Source of the DNA: JADJSS01 sp964490845
Lineage (GTDB): Bacteria; Bacteroidota; Bacteroidia; Chitinophagales; JADIYW01
DNA length: 64,000 nucleotides
Direction of reading: 5' to 3'
NCBI GenBank assembly: GCA_964490845.1
Contig: CAZBED010000001.1
Location: forward strand, 558,001-622,000
Made by a program: the position numbers and the translations under genes. This document shows positions 54,374 to 62,546 of this stretch, piece after piece. Within the stretch, counting starts at the first letter, position 1. The number at the start of each line of letters is the position of its first letter. Below the pieces are notes generated by a model that ran no database searches, was not told where the DNA came from, and saw nothing but the letters and a program-made list of their open reading frames with translations.

Positions 54374-55003
54374 TCAGGCGAAAACTTTATGATTACAATC
54401 ATAACTTGGCATGATAATCTTCCCTTTATCTATCATTAATTTTCCCTTATCATGCAAATGGCGGATAACACGTATGACGGTTTCCACCCTCAAACCCGTC
54501 ATACCTGCAATCTGCTGTCTGGTGTAGTTGACAATATAATGGTCTTTATTATCTTTATTGTTCTTTTTGCTCAGGTAGGTTAAAAGCGTTAAAATCCTGT
54601 GCTCCGGGCTGCAGCACGCTATTTCTTTCAGAATGAAAAATTTGTACCTGACTCTTTGTGCCAACAACTTGTTGAATGCAGCCTGAATGGTATAATCATT
54701 CTTTAATAATTGCAAAAAAGAGAGTTTAGGCAACTGTATAATGACGGAATCCATTTCCGCGACGGAATTAGCCGCATACGGCTCATCGTCAAAAAGCGGC
54801 AATTCACCGAAACACTCCCCGGGTTCTATGATAGACTGAATAAACACTTTTCCTTCATCATCGAAGTTAATCCAGCTTATCCTTCCTTCCACCAGCTGGT
54901 AATAATAACTGCAGGTACCTCCTTCATGAAAGATGTATTCTCCCTTCCGCACTTTCTTGTACTTTGCGCCTGATGCCAGTAATATATCAATGTCAACCAT
55001 CAT
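54374..55003 (-). CDS. Crp/Fnr family transcription regulator (DNR/FNR-like, without Fe-S cysteines)
   Basis: 209 aa (208 from the second Met). The N-terminal cyclic-nucleotide-binding-fold sensor is visible (KGEYIFHEGGTCSYYYQLVEGRISW, PGECFGELPLF). The long dimerisation helix and C-terminal HTH follow, with recognition helix GLRVETVIRVIR. FNR uses V-E-T-I-S-R here; Glu and Arg are kept and Ser is replaced by Ile. It lacks the N-terminal cysteine cluster of FNR, so it probably senses NO by heme or another signal, as DNR does (inference). It diverges from the cytochrome c/nosZ operon; dyads at 55071 and 55131 lie between them. Confidence 0.85.
   Translation of the reverse strand: MMVDIDILLASGAKYKKVRKGEYIFHEGGTCSYYYQLVEGRISWINFDDEGKVFIQSIIEPGECFGELPLFDDEPYAANSVAEMDSVIIQLPKLSFLQLLKNDYTIQAAFNKLLAQRVRYKFFILKEIACCSPEHRILTLLTYLSKKNNKDNKDHYIVNYTRQQIAGMTGLRVETVIRVIRHLHDKGKLMIDKGKIIMPSYDCNHKVFA
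54387..54404. promoter_or_regulatory. FNR-like dyad upstream of the heme-copper-like gene
   Basis: TTATGAT-TACA-ATCATAA, perfect 7-N4-7, inside the 3' end of the regulator gene and centred 72 bp upstream of ATG 54323. It differs from the dyad at 55131 only in the spacer. Confidence 0.75.
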
Positions 55004-55070
55004 TTCAAGAAATCACTTTTGATAAAGTTAGTGATTATCCGCTGAAATTTTATCGGTTTTTCATCTTTTA

Positions 55071-55092
55071 AAACATGATTTTAGTCATGTTT
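55071..55092. promoter_or_regulatory. FNR/Crp-like dyad, regulator side
   Basis: AAACATGA-N6-TCATGTTT, perfect 8-bp arms, centred 78 bp upstream of the regulator start and 122 bp upstream of the cytochrome start. Probably autoregulatory. Confidence 0.65.
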
Positions 55093-55130
55093 TCGATTTT
55101 TATAAGCGCCCGATTTTAAATTCTCTGTTA

Positions 55131-55148
55131 TTATGATTTCAATCATAA
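55131..55148. promoter_or_regulatory. FNR-like dyad upstream of the cytochrome c / nosZ operon
   Basis: TTATGAT-TTCA-ATCATAA, perfect 7-N4-7, centred 64 bp before ATG 55204. If it acts at -41.5, transcription starts near 55181, leaving a 23-nt leader. Confidence 0.75.
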
Positions 55149-55203
55149 ACTATTACAAAAATTGCATGTAATGTTGTACCATAAATCAACAAATATTTTT
55201 ATT

Positions 55204-55701
55204 ATGAAAAAGCTACTTATTATTATCTCAATGGGAGTCATATCCGGTTTTTTTGTCGGTTGCAACTCCAACTCCGGAAGTGAAAGCACTGCCGCCACTA
55301 CTGCTGAAACACCACAGGCTACCGCAACAACAACAGAAAATGGAAATCCGTCTTATGACCCGAACCGAGGAGAAGGTAAATTTACAACGGTGGATGTAGG
55401 CGCTACGCTGGATGCCGCTATGGCCGGTGAAGGAGACAAAGTATACAATGTCAAATGTTCTTCCTGCCACAAACTTACCGATGAGAAATTAGTAGGACCA
55501 GGCTGGAAAGGTGTCACTACAAGACGTACACCGGTTTGGATCATGAATTTCATTACCAACACGGATGCCATGATTGACAAAGACCCTGCGGCGCAGGCGC
55601 AATTGGAAATCTGTTTAGTGAGAATGCCTAACCAAAGTCTTTCAGACGATGACGCCAGACATCTGCTCGAATTCATGCGTAAAAATGACGGCGTAAAATA
55701 A
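55204..55701 (+). CDS. Cytochrome c lipoprotein of the nos operon
   Basis: 165 aa from ATG 55204 (MKKLLIIISMGVISGFFVGC, lipobox Cys20). An upstream in-frame ATG at 55162 would overlap the promoter. After a Thr-rich linker comes a single class I cytochrome c domain: heme motif C85-S-S-C-H89, Pro-Gly loop (VGPGWKGV) and axial Met in VRMPNQSLS. It is membrane-tethered in the periplasm and probably passes electrons to NosZ, whose gene starts 24 bp downstream. A monoheme cytochrome just before nosZ is typical of clade II nos clusters. Confidence 0.9.
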   Translation: MKKLLIIISMGVISGFFVGCNSNSGSESTAATTAETPQATATTTENGNPSYDPNRGEGKFTTVDVGATLDAAMAGEGDKVYNVKCSSCHKLTDEKLVGPGWKGVTTRRTPVWIMNFITNTDAMIDKDPAAQAQLEICLVRMPNQSLSDDDARHLLEFMRKNDGVK

Positions 55702-55725
55702 TTTATAAATATTAAACCAATTCAA

Positions 55726-57720
55726 ATGAAAAAGTTAAATGTAAAACTGATAGCATCCATAACCATTCTGATTGTAGTGGCTATGACTGCCTGCAAACCC
55801 AAGAACCTGGGGAATGCCGTAAGTGCCGATGCAGCTGCGAAAGCCTACGTTGCACCGGGTAAATACGATGCCTACTATAATTTTGTGAGTGGTGGATTTA
55901 GCGGACAAATGTCTGTCTATGGCTTACCGAGCGGACGCTTACTGAGAGTAATCCCGGTATTCTCCGTAGACCCTGAAAAAGGTTGGGGTTACAGTGAAGA
56001 AACCAAACCCATGCTTAACACGTCTCATGGTTTTGTGCCTTGGGATGATTTGCACCATACGGAAATGTCACAAACAAACGGTGAAATTGACGGCAGATGG
56101 GTATTCGGGAATGCGAACAATACTCCACGCGTTGCCCGTATCGATCTAAAAACATTCCGTACTGCAGAAATTATCGAATTACCGAACAGTGCCGGTAATC
56201 ACTCATCTCCTTTTATAACAGAAAATACAGAATATGTAGTGGCAGGTACCCGTTTCAGTGTTCCTTCAGATAATGCAAACGGAGATGTGCCTATCAATAC
56301 CTATAAACAAAATTTCAAAGGCTATCTGAGCTTTATCAGCGTAGGGAAAGAAGATGGCAAACTCGATATTGCTTTCCAGATTGAATGTCCGGGCGTAAAC
56401 TTTGACTTAAGCCACGCGGGAAAAGGAAAATCGCATGGCTGGTTCTTCTTCTCCTGTTACAACACAGAACAGGCAAACACTTTATTAGAAGTGAATGCTT
56501 CCCAAAAAGATAAAGACTTTATCATGGCGGTAAACTGGAAAAAAGCGGAAGAATACCTGAAAGCAGGAAAAGGTAAAAAAGTTCCAGTAAAATATGCCCA
56601 TAACACATACAGTGATAAGACGCACAGCGCAACTTCAGAAATCAAAACGGAAGTGACCGTACTGGATGCTAAAGAATTAAAAGACATCTGCTATTTTATT
56701 CCTTGTCCTAAATCACCTCACGGATGCGATGTGGACCCTACCGGTGAGTATATAGTAGGTAGCGGTAAGCTGGCTGCATTAATTCCTGTATTTAGCTTTG
56801 ATAAATTACAAAAGGCAATCGCAGCTAAAGATTACGTTGGTGACTTTGGCGGCATACCGGTCGTAAAATATGAGTCCGCATTATACGGCGAAGTAAAAAA
56901 ACCGGGTCTGGGACCTCTGCATACAGAATTTGATGGAAATGGAAATGCATACACCTCTTTCTTCGTATCTTCTGAAGTCGTTAAATGGAATATCAAAGAT
57001 TTGAAAGTGGTCGACCGTGTTCCTACCTTCTATTCTGTAGGTCACTTGTGTGTACCGGGCGGAGACAGCAAGAAACCTTCTCCTAAATATTTAATTGCCT
57101 ATAATAAAATCACCAAAGACCGTTATTTGCCAACCGGCCCTGAATTATCTCAGAGTGCACAGTTGTATGATATCAGCGGTGATAAGATGCAACTGATACT
57201 GGACTTCCCGACTATAGGCGAACCACACTACGCACAGGCTGTTCCTGCAGAAGTGATAAAAGGGAATTCTTTAAAAATCTTCAAAATCGAAGAGAATGGA
57301 AACCCTTATGCTGCCAGGGGTGAAAAAGAAACCAAGGTGGTCAGAGAAGGCAACAAGGTACATGTGTATGCTACCGCTATCCGTTCTCACTTTGCGCCGG
57401 ATAACATCGAAGGTATCAGACTAGGAGATGAAGTGTATTTCCATGTCACCAATCTGGAACAAGATTGGGATGTCCCTCACGGCTTTGCAATTAAAGGTGC
57501 TACCAATGGCGAGTTACTGATTATGCCGGGTGAAACACAAACGTTAAAATGGGTGCCGGACAAGGTGGGTATTTTCCCAATGTACTGTACAGACTTCTGC
57601 AGCGCATTGCATCAGGAGATGCAGGGATATATCAGGGTATCACCGGCAGGCAGCAATGTTCCGCTGACATTCAGCTTAGGTACAAACTTACCTGCAGCCA
57701 CTCCGGAAAGTACAAAATAA
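55726..57720 (+). CDS. nosZ: Nitrous-oxide reductase, clade II (Sec-dependent)
   Basis: 664 aa. The N-terminus MKKLNVKLIASITIL...AMTAC has a lipobox-like Cys23 and no twin-arginine motif, the clade II (atypical) form exported by Sec. The beta-propeller carries CuZ histidines in segments such as DDLHHTEM, SHAGKGKSHGWFF, HGCDVDPTGEY, and LGPLHTEFDGNGNAYTS. The C-terminal cupredoxin has the CuA site MYCTDFCSALHQEMQGY (C-x3-C-x3-H). It reduces N2O to N2 in the periplasm. It is followed by a hairpin with a T-run that separates it from the maturation genes, so it is probably made in excess over them. Confidence 0.97.
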   Translation: MKKLNVKLIASITILIVVAMTACKPKNLGNAVSADAAAKAYVAPGKYDAYYNFVSGGFSGQMSVYGLPSGRLLRVIPVFSVDPEKGWGYSEETKPMLNTSHGFVPWDDLHHTEMSQTNGEIDGRWVFGNANNTPRVARIDLKTFRTAEIIELPNSAGNHSSPFITENTEYVVAGTRFSVPSDNANGDVPINTYKQNFKGYLSFISVGKEDGKLDIAFQIECPGVNFDLSHAGKGKSHGWFFFSCYNTEQANTLLEVNASQKDKDFIMAVNWKKAEEYLKAGKGKKVPVKYAHNTYSDKTHSATSEIKTEVTVLDAKELKDICYFIPCPKSPHGCDVDPTGEYIVGSGKLAALIPVFSFDKLQKAIAAKDYVGDFGGIPVVKYESALYGEVKKPGLGPLHTEFDGNGNAYTSFFVSSEVVKWNIKDLKVVDRVPTFYSVGHLCVPGGDSKKPSPKYLIAYNKITKDRYLPTGPELSQSAQLYDISGDKMQLILDFPTIGEPHYAQAVPAEVIKGNSLKIFKIEENGNPYAARGEKETKVVREGNKVHVYATAIRSHFAPDNIEGIRLGDEVYFHVTNLEQDWDVPHGFAIKGATNGELLIMPGETQTLKWVPDKVGIFPMYCTDFCSALHQEMQGYIRVSPAGSNVPLTFSLGTNLPAATPESTK

Positions 57721-57742
57721 TATCGCTTATCAGAAAATGTGG

Positions 57743-57778
57743 TGGAACAGGTGAGAAAAAGCCTGTTCCATTTTTTTT
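57743..57778 (+). terminator. Internal terminator/attenuator between nosZ and the nos maturation genes
   Basis: TGGAACAGG (57743-57751) and CCTGTTCCA (57762-57770) with a 10-nt loop, then eight T residues (57771-57778). A classic rho-independent terminator only 22 bp past the nosZ stop, upstream of the NosL-fusion gene. Partial read-through would give differential expression. Confidence 0.88.
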
Positions 57779-57805
57779 AGATTATAAACTGCAAAATGAA
57801 ATGCC

Positions 57806-58828
57806 ATGCAAAAGAATAAATTAAATACCTGGGTCAGAATCATACTGGCAATATGCGGAGTTGCTTTATTTGCCGTATTATTCGTACCGATATGGCGGAT
57901 AGATTTAGCCGCACCACAATATCCGGAAGGGCTGCGGATGCTTATCTATGCCAACAAACTGGGCGGTGATGTGGAGATTATCAACGGGCTAAATCATTAC
58001 ATAGGTATGAAAACATTACACGCAGAAGATTTTATTGAATTTTCCGTGCTGACTTATATTATTGGTGCTTATGCACTATTCTTTATCATAGTCGCCGCCG
58101 TCGGAAACAGGAAATTGCTTTATGTGCTGGTAGGTCTTTTCGCCGCATTCGGCATTCTGGCTATGGTAGATTTCTGGAGATGGGAATACAATTACGGTCA
58201 CAACCTGGATCCAAAGGCCGCTATCATCGTACCGGGTATGGCCTATCAGCCACCATTAATCGGATTCAAGCAGTTACTCAATTTTGGCGCCTATTCCATA
58301 CCCGACATAGGAGGATGGATATTTATTGGTGTAGGTATACTTGCGATAGTGTGCATTGTCATTGAAGCCAGACCGTCGATAAAAATGAAGAAATCTAGTG
58401 CGACTCCCCTGCTTCTTTTTGGCATTTGCAGCATATTGTTGTTTTCCTCCTGCGCTGCCGGCCCTAAACCTGTCAAGCTCGGTATCGATCAGTGTGACTA
58501 TTGCAAAATGACTGTCGGAGATGAACGTTTCCCCGCTGAAATTGTCACCACAAAAGGGAAAGTCTATATCTTTGACGATATCCACTGTGTCATTGGGTAT
58601 TTAAAAGAAAATAAAAATGCTGCTGGACAAATGAAAGATGTGTATGTATCAGATTACAGCGGAAACCATAATCTGATTAATGTGAAAAATGTTCATTTAT
58701 ATAAATCCGATGCATTGAGAAGCCCTATGGGTGGAAACATTGCCGCCTTTGAGAATATGGATAGTTTAAATAAGATAGTTTCCGGAATGAACGGTGTGCG
58801 TGTTATCTGGGATGACCTTTTAAAATAA
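57806..58828 (+). CDS. nosL: Membrane protein-NosL fusion, nitrous-oxide reductase maturation
   Basis: 340 aa with two parts. Residues 1-190 are a four-helix membrane module with a periplasmic loop (APQYPEGLRMLIYANKLGGDVEIINGLNHYIGM). Residues from about 194 are NosL: MKKSSATPLLLFGICSILLFSSC is itself a full lipoprotein signal peptide with its own Met (codon at 58385), followed by the copper-binding DQCDYCKM and the NosL fold (AEIVTTKGKVYIFDDIHCVIGYL). So two genes seem joined in frame, or the NosL part is also translated from the internal ATG. NosL delivers Cu(I) to NosZ. Next gene starts 8 bp downstream. Confidence 0.85.
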   Translation: MQKNKLNTWVRIILAICGVALFAVLFVPIWRIDLAAPQYPEGLRMLIYANKLGGDVEIINGLNHYIGMKTLHAEDFIEFSVLTYIIGAYALFFIIVAAVGNRKLLYVLVGLFAAFGILAMVDFWRWEYNYGHNLDPKAAIIVPGMAYQPPLIGFKQLLNFGAYSIPDIGGWIFIGVGILAIVCIVIEARPSIKMKKSSATPLLLFGICSILLFSSCAAGPKPVKLGIDQCDYCKMTVGDERFPAEIVTTKGKVYIFDDIHCVIGYLKENKNAAGQMKDVYVSDYSGNHNLINVKNVHLYKSDALRSPMGGNIAAFENMDSLNKIVSGMNGVRVIWDDLLK

Positions 58829-58836
58829 TCTGATTC

Positions 58837-60069
58837 ATGTACCATCTCCTGACTTACATACTATTATTTTTTACGATTCCGTTATTCGCAAACACCTATC
58901 ATGTTGGTAACCAATATGGCACACTGACTATTCAGCAAACGATTGATAAATCAACAGACGGTGATACGATACTGGTTGAGTCCGGGATTTATCATGAAAA
59001 AAATCTGGTTATCCGGAAATCAATATATCTCAAGGGAATAAAATATCCCGTTCTGGACGGGGAAGGAAAATATGAAATCATCTCCATTCGCGCCAGCCAT
59101 GTCACTATAGATGGGTTTAAAATCATACATTCCGGAAGGGCTACGCTTGAAGATCCGGCAGGCATTAAGGTGTACAATCAGCGAAATGTTACCATTATCA
59201 ATAATTCGCTGGAAGATACTTTTTTTGGAATCTATACCCAGAACGGAACCAACTGTATCATCAAAAATAACCGTTTAAGATCCTTTGCTACCGAAGAACA
59301 GCAAATCGGGAACGGTATCCATTGCTGGAAATGTGACAGCATGCAGATTGTCGCCAACACCATCAGCGGCCACAGGGACGGCATCTACTTCGAGTTTGTA
59401 ACCAACTCTGTCATCTGGAGAAATATCTCCACGGCAAATATCCGGTACGGGTTACATTTTATGTTCTCCAACAATGATGCCTACATCACCAATATATTCA
59501 GGAATAACGGCGCAGGCGTGGCTGTCATGTTCACACACGGCGTTAAGATGTTTAACAACCTGTTTGAAGAAAACTGGGGTGATGCCTCCTACGGATTACT
59601 GCTGAAAGAAATTTCAGACAGCTATATTGAAGGCAACCGCTTCATACGCAATACCAGCGGAATATTTATGGAAGGTGTCAGTCGTGTGCAGATGGAACGA
59701 AACCTGTTTAAAAATAACGGATGGGCGATGAAGGTACAGGCCAGCTGCATGGACATTACCATGACAAATAATAATTTCCTGAGAAACACCTTTGATGTCG
59801 GAACCAACGGCTCTCTGGTACTAAACACCTTTAACGGAAATTATTGGGATAAATATGAAGGCTATGACCTGAATAAAGATAAGATTGGCGATATCCCATT
59901 CCGGCCGGTGAGCCTGTTTTCCATGATAATAGAAAAGATGCCGCCTGCCATGATGCTGTTTCGCAGCTTTATGGTCACCATCCTGGACAAAACGGAAAAA
60001 ATACTTCCGAGCATCACTCCGGAAAACCTGAAAGATGACTCACCTTTAATAAAACCTTTGCCTTTATGA
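58837..60069 (+). CDS. nosD: NosD, periplasmic copper-maturation protein (parallel beta-helix)
   Basis: 410 aa with a Sec signal (LLTYILLFFTIPLFA). The body is a parallel beta-helix of pectate-lyase/CASH repeats, seen as the recurrent N-x-I-x-x-N-x-F/N pattern (IINNSLEDTFFGIYTQNGTNC; FMFSNNDAYITNIFRNN). The NosD-specific ending LNTFNGNYWDKYEGYDLNKDKIGDIPFRP is present. It works with the NosFY transporter to assemble the tetranuclear CuZ site of NosZ. The stop overlaps nosF (ATGA, 60066-60069). Confidence 0.95.
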   Translation: MYHLLTYILLFFTIPLFANTYHVGNQYGTLTIQQTIDKSTDGDTILVESGIYHEKNLVIRKSIYLKGIKYPVLDGEGKYEIISIRASHVTIDGFKIIHSGRATLEDPAGIKVYNQRNVTIINNSLEDTFFGIYTQNGTNCIIKNNRLRSFATEEQQIGNGIHCWKCDSMQIVANTISGHRDGIYFEFVTNSVIWRNISTANIRYGLHFMFSNNDAYITNIFRNNGAGVAVMFTHGVKMFNNLFEENWGDASYGLLLKEISDSYIEGNRFIRNTSGIFMEGVSRVQMERNLFKNNGWAMKVQASCMDITMTNNNFLRNTFDVGTNGSLVLNTFNGNYWDKYEGYDLNKDKIGDIPFRPVSLFSMIIEKMPPAMMLFRSFMVTILDKTEKILPSITPENLKDDSPLIKPLPL

Positions 60070-60779
60070 TTGCGGTATCCAATCTTATAAAAAAATTCAG
60101 CAAGCTGACCGCATTGGACAATGTTTCCGTGAGTTGTCATAAAGGAGAATGTATCGCGCTGATCGGCCCCAATGGAAGCGGGAAAACCACGCTGATTAAA
60201 AGTATCCTGGGAATGGTGGTTCCGGACAGCGGTACGATTTTGTTCAATGAAAAGAACATCGCACACGACTGGAAGTACCGCAGCCACATCGGCTATATGC
60301 CGCAAATCGGACGCTACCCGGAAAACATGACCATTGGCCAGGTATTTGACATGATGAAAAGCATCCGAAAGGATGAAACATCGCAATTAGACGAAGAATT
60401 ATTTCTGGAGTTTGGATTAGACAAACTCTTAGATAAACGTATGCGAACGCTGTCCGGCGGCACCAGACAGAAAGTAAGCGCATCACTGGCATTCCTGTTC
60501 AGCCCGGATGTGCTCATCCTCGATGAACCTACAGCTGGTTTAGACCCTCTGGCATCGGAACTGCTGAAAGAAAAAATCAGCAGGGAAAAAGAAAAAGGGA
60601 AATTGATATTAATTACCTCTCACATCCTCAGCGAACTGGACGACCTGGTAACTCACATCATTTTCATGCAGGATGGAAAATTAAAATTCCAAAAAACGGT
60701 GGAAGAGCTGAGAAGTGACACCGGTGAACTAAAATTATCAAAGGCGATAGCCAACATCATGTTAAATGCAGCACCTTGA
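60066..60779 (+). CDS. nosF: NosF, ABC transporter ATPase
   Basis: 237 aa. Walker A GPNGSGKTT, Q-loop YMPQIGRYPENM, signature LSGGTRQK, Walker B VLILDEPTAGLDP and a switch His (LITSHILSEL). It powers the NosD-NosF-NosY maturation complex at the inner membrane. It overlaps nosD by 4 bp and nosY by 4 bp, so the three are translationally coupled. Confidence 0.95.
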   Translation: MIAVSNLIKKFSKLTALDNVSVSCHKGECIALIGPNGSGKTTLIKSILGMVVPDSGTILFNEKNIAHDWKYRSHIGYMPQIGRYPENMTIGQVFDMMKSIRKDETSQLDEELFLEFGLDKLLDKRMRTLSGGTRQKVSASLAFLFSPDVLILDEPTAGLDPLASELLKEKISREKEKGKLILITSHILSELDDLVTHIIFMQDGKLKFQKTVEELRSDTGELKLSKAIANIMLNAAP

Positions 60780-61543
60780 AGAAGATTATAAAATTTGTGA
60801 TTATCGATATTCTGCGAAATAAAATCGTATTGGCCTATACGCTGTTTCTTTTAATTACCTCTTTGAGCGTTTTTAATCTGGAAGACAACACGGCAAAAGG
60901 ACTGTTGAGTTTACTGAATCTGATTTTATTTATTGTTCCGTTGGTTTCCATTATTTTTTCCACCATTTACATTTACAACAGTGCCGAGTTTATTGAATTG
61001 CTGGTCAGTCAGCCCTTAAAACGGAAAAATATCTGGATGAGCCTCTTTTTTGGCCTCGCCGGCTCTATGACATTGGCTTTTTTTATCGGGGCAGGCATTC
61101 CCATTCTCCTGTACGAGGCATCTCCTACCGGGCTGATGATGCTGGGTATCGGATGTTTGATTACCATCATCTTTGTGGCTATTTCATTTCTTACGACCGT
61201 AAACACAAGGGACAAGGCAAAAGGCATTGGAATAGCGATTCTGCTGTGGTTATATTTCGCATTATTGTTTGACGGATTGGTTTTGTTTATTCTGTTCCAG
61301 TTTGCTGATTATCCGTTGGAAAAGGCGGTCGTAGCAATTACAGCCTTTAATCCGATTGATCTTGGAAGAATTTTAATTTTATTGCGGCTGGATGTCTCTG
61401 CTCTGATGGGTTATACAGGAGCCGTATTTAAAGATTTTTTCGGCACCTCTGCCGGTCTGGTAGTAGCGATAGCCACATTACTGCTTTGGTGTATTGTACC
61501 CGTCTGGTTATCCGTTCTTAAATTCAGAAAGAAGGACTTGTAA
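60776..61543 (+). CDS. nosY: NosY, ABC transporter permease
   Basis: 255 aa with six transmembrane helices (ABC-2 type). It starts at TTG 60776, overlapping the nosF stop as TTGA. No ATG is placed to give the first helix, so the TTG is preferred. The segment FIELLVSQPLKRKNIWMSLFFG is the cytoplasmic coupling region shared by NosY proteins, and AFNPIDLGRILILLRLD is near the C-terminus. It partners NosF and docks NosD. End of the nos operon; only a weak hairpin (GATGC/GCATC) follows. Confidence 0.93.
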   Translation: MKKIIKFVIIDILRNKIVLAYTLFLLITSLSVFNLEDNTAKGLLSLLNLILFIVPLVSIIFSTIYIYNSAEFIELLVSQPLKRKNIWMSLFFGLAGSMTLAFFIGAGIPILLYEASPTGLMMLGIGCLITIIFVAISFLTTVNTRDKAKGIGIAILLWLYFALLFDGLVLFILFQFADYPLEKAVVAITAFNPIDLGRILILLRLDVSALMGYTGAVFKDFFGTSAGLVVAIATLLLWCIVPVWLSVLKFRKKDL

Positions 61544-61607
61544 CCGGCGTTTGTTTTTCGGGATGCGCTTTGCATCTGAAATTGGTTGAACGTATTATGT
61601 AATATCC

Positions 61608-61982
61608 ATGAAGAAAGATATTAAAAACAGGAAGGATATTGAATGGCTGGTCAACAACTTTTATGACAAAGTAAGAACCGATAAATTAATCAGCCATTTC
61701 TTTACGGAAGCAGTACAGGTTAATTGGAAAAAGCACCTGCCACTCATGTACGATTTCTGGGAGAATATTGTTTTTTTTACCGGCGCCTATGAAGGCAACC
61801 CCATGACCATGCACCATCATCTCAGTAAGATAACCACCCTTAAAAAAATCCATTTTAAGCGGTGGAACAAGCTTTTTAACCAATCTGTAGATGAATTGTT
61901 TGAAGGGGAGAAAGCAGAACTTATCAAGAGCCGGGCAGCCAGAATTTCCGCCATTTTACAAAATAACATCTTTTCTAAATAA
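61608..61982 (+). CDS. Group III truncated hemoglobin
   Basis: 124 aa with the 2/2 globin pattern of group III (trHbP): DIEWLVNNFYDKVRTD, KHLPLMYDFWENIVFFTGAYEGNPMTMHHHL, and the proximal His region FKRWNKLFNQSVDELFEG. These proteins bind O2 and NO and often detoxify NO or peroxynitrite. It lies 64 bp past nosY and 102 bp before an NsrR-like regulator gene. No FNR-like dyad is seen directly upstream. Confidence 0.92.
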   Translation: MKKDIKNRKDIEWLVNNFYDKVRTDKLISHFFTEAVQVNWKKHLPLMYDFWENIVFFTGAYEGNPMTMHHHLSKITTLKKIHFKRWNKLFNQSVDELFEGEKAELIKSRAARISAILQNNIFSK

Positions 61983-62084
61983 CTTCTGATGATTTATCAA
62001 GATACTAACATCTGTGTGTGGAATTTATCTCGGATAAAAACATCCGATATGATTTTTTTTGTATATTTAAGTATAATTTAAACC

Positions 62085-62519
62085 ATGTTTTCCAAAGCTT
62101 GCGAATACGCCATCCGGGCAACCATCTACATCGCGGAACAATCCCAGGAGCACCATCGGGTAAGCCTGAAAGATATAGCCCGGGAGATAGATTCACCGGA
62201 GGCTTTCACGGCGAAAATCCTGCAACAGCTGGTCAAAAACAATATCATCTATTCCACGAAGGGCGCCACGGGCGGATTTGAAATAGATGCCGTAAAAATG
62301 AAAACGGTTAAACTATCTGATATCGTATTGGCTATAGACGGTGACAGCATCTATAAACTTTGTGCGCTGGGGTTAAATGACTGTTCGGAAGAGTACCCTT
62401 GCCCGGTGCATCATAAATTCAAACATATCAAAAAAGATATTCGGGGAATGTTGGAGAATACGAATGTCTTGGAGATGTCCAATGGGTTGAAAGAGGGACT
62501 AACCTGCCTTAAATTTTGA
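62085..62519 (+). CDS. Rrf2 family transcription regulator (NsrR/IscR-like)
   Basis: 144 aa. The N-terminal winged HTH reads CEYAIRATIYIAEQ, SLKDIAREIDSPEAFTAKILQQL and GATGGFEI, as in Rrf2 proteins. Three cysteines, Cys93, Cys100 and Cys106 (KLCALGLNDCSEEYPCP), match the Fe-S ligand set of NsrR/IscR, so an NO-labile [2Fe-2S] or [4Fe-4S] cluster is likely. It is followed by ric with a 27-bp gap, the usual NO-stress pairing. It probably represses ric and the hemoglobin (inference). Confidence 0.9.
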   Translation: MFSKACEYAIRATIYIAEQSQEHHRVSLKDIAREIDSPEAFTAKILQQLVKNNIIYSTKGATGGFEIDAVKMKTVKLSDIVLAIDGDSIYKLCALGLNDCSEEYPCPVHHKFKHIKKDIRGMLENTNVLEMSNGLKEGLTCLKF

Positions 62520-62546
62520 TTTTTTAAACACATTAAAATAATTACA

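Noticed and set aside
61984..62001. Possible FNR-like dyad before the Rrf2 gene (CTGAT...ATCAA)
   Set aside because: The spacing is 5 instead of 4 and the arms are imperfect; it does not match the two exact sites at 54387 and 55131.
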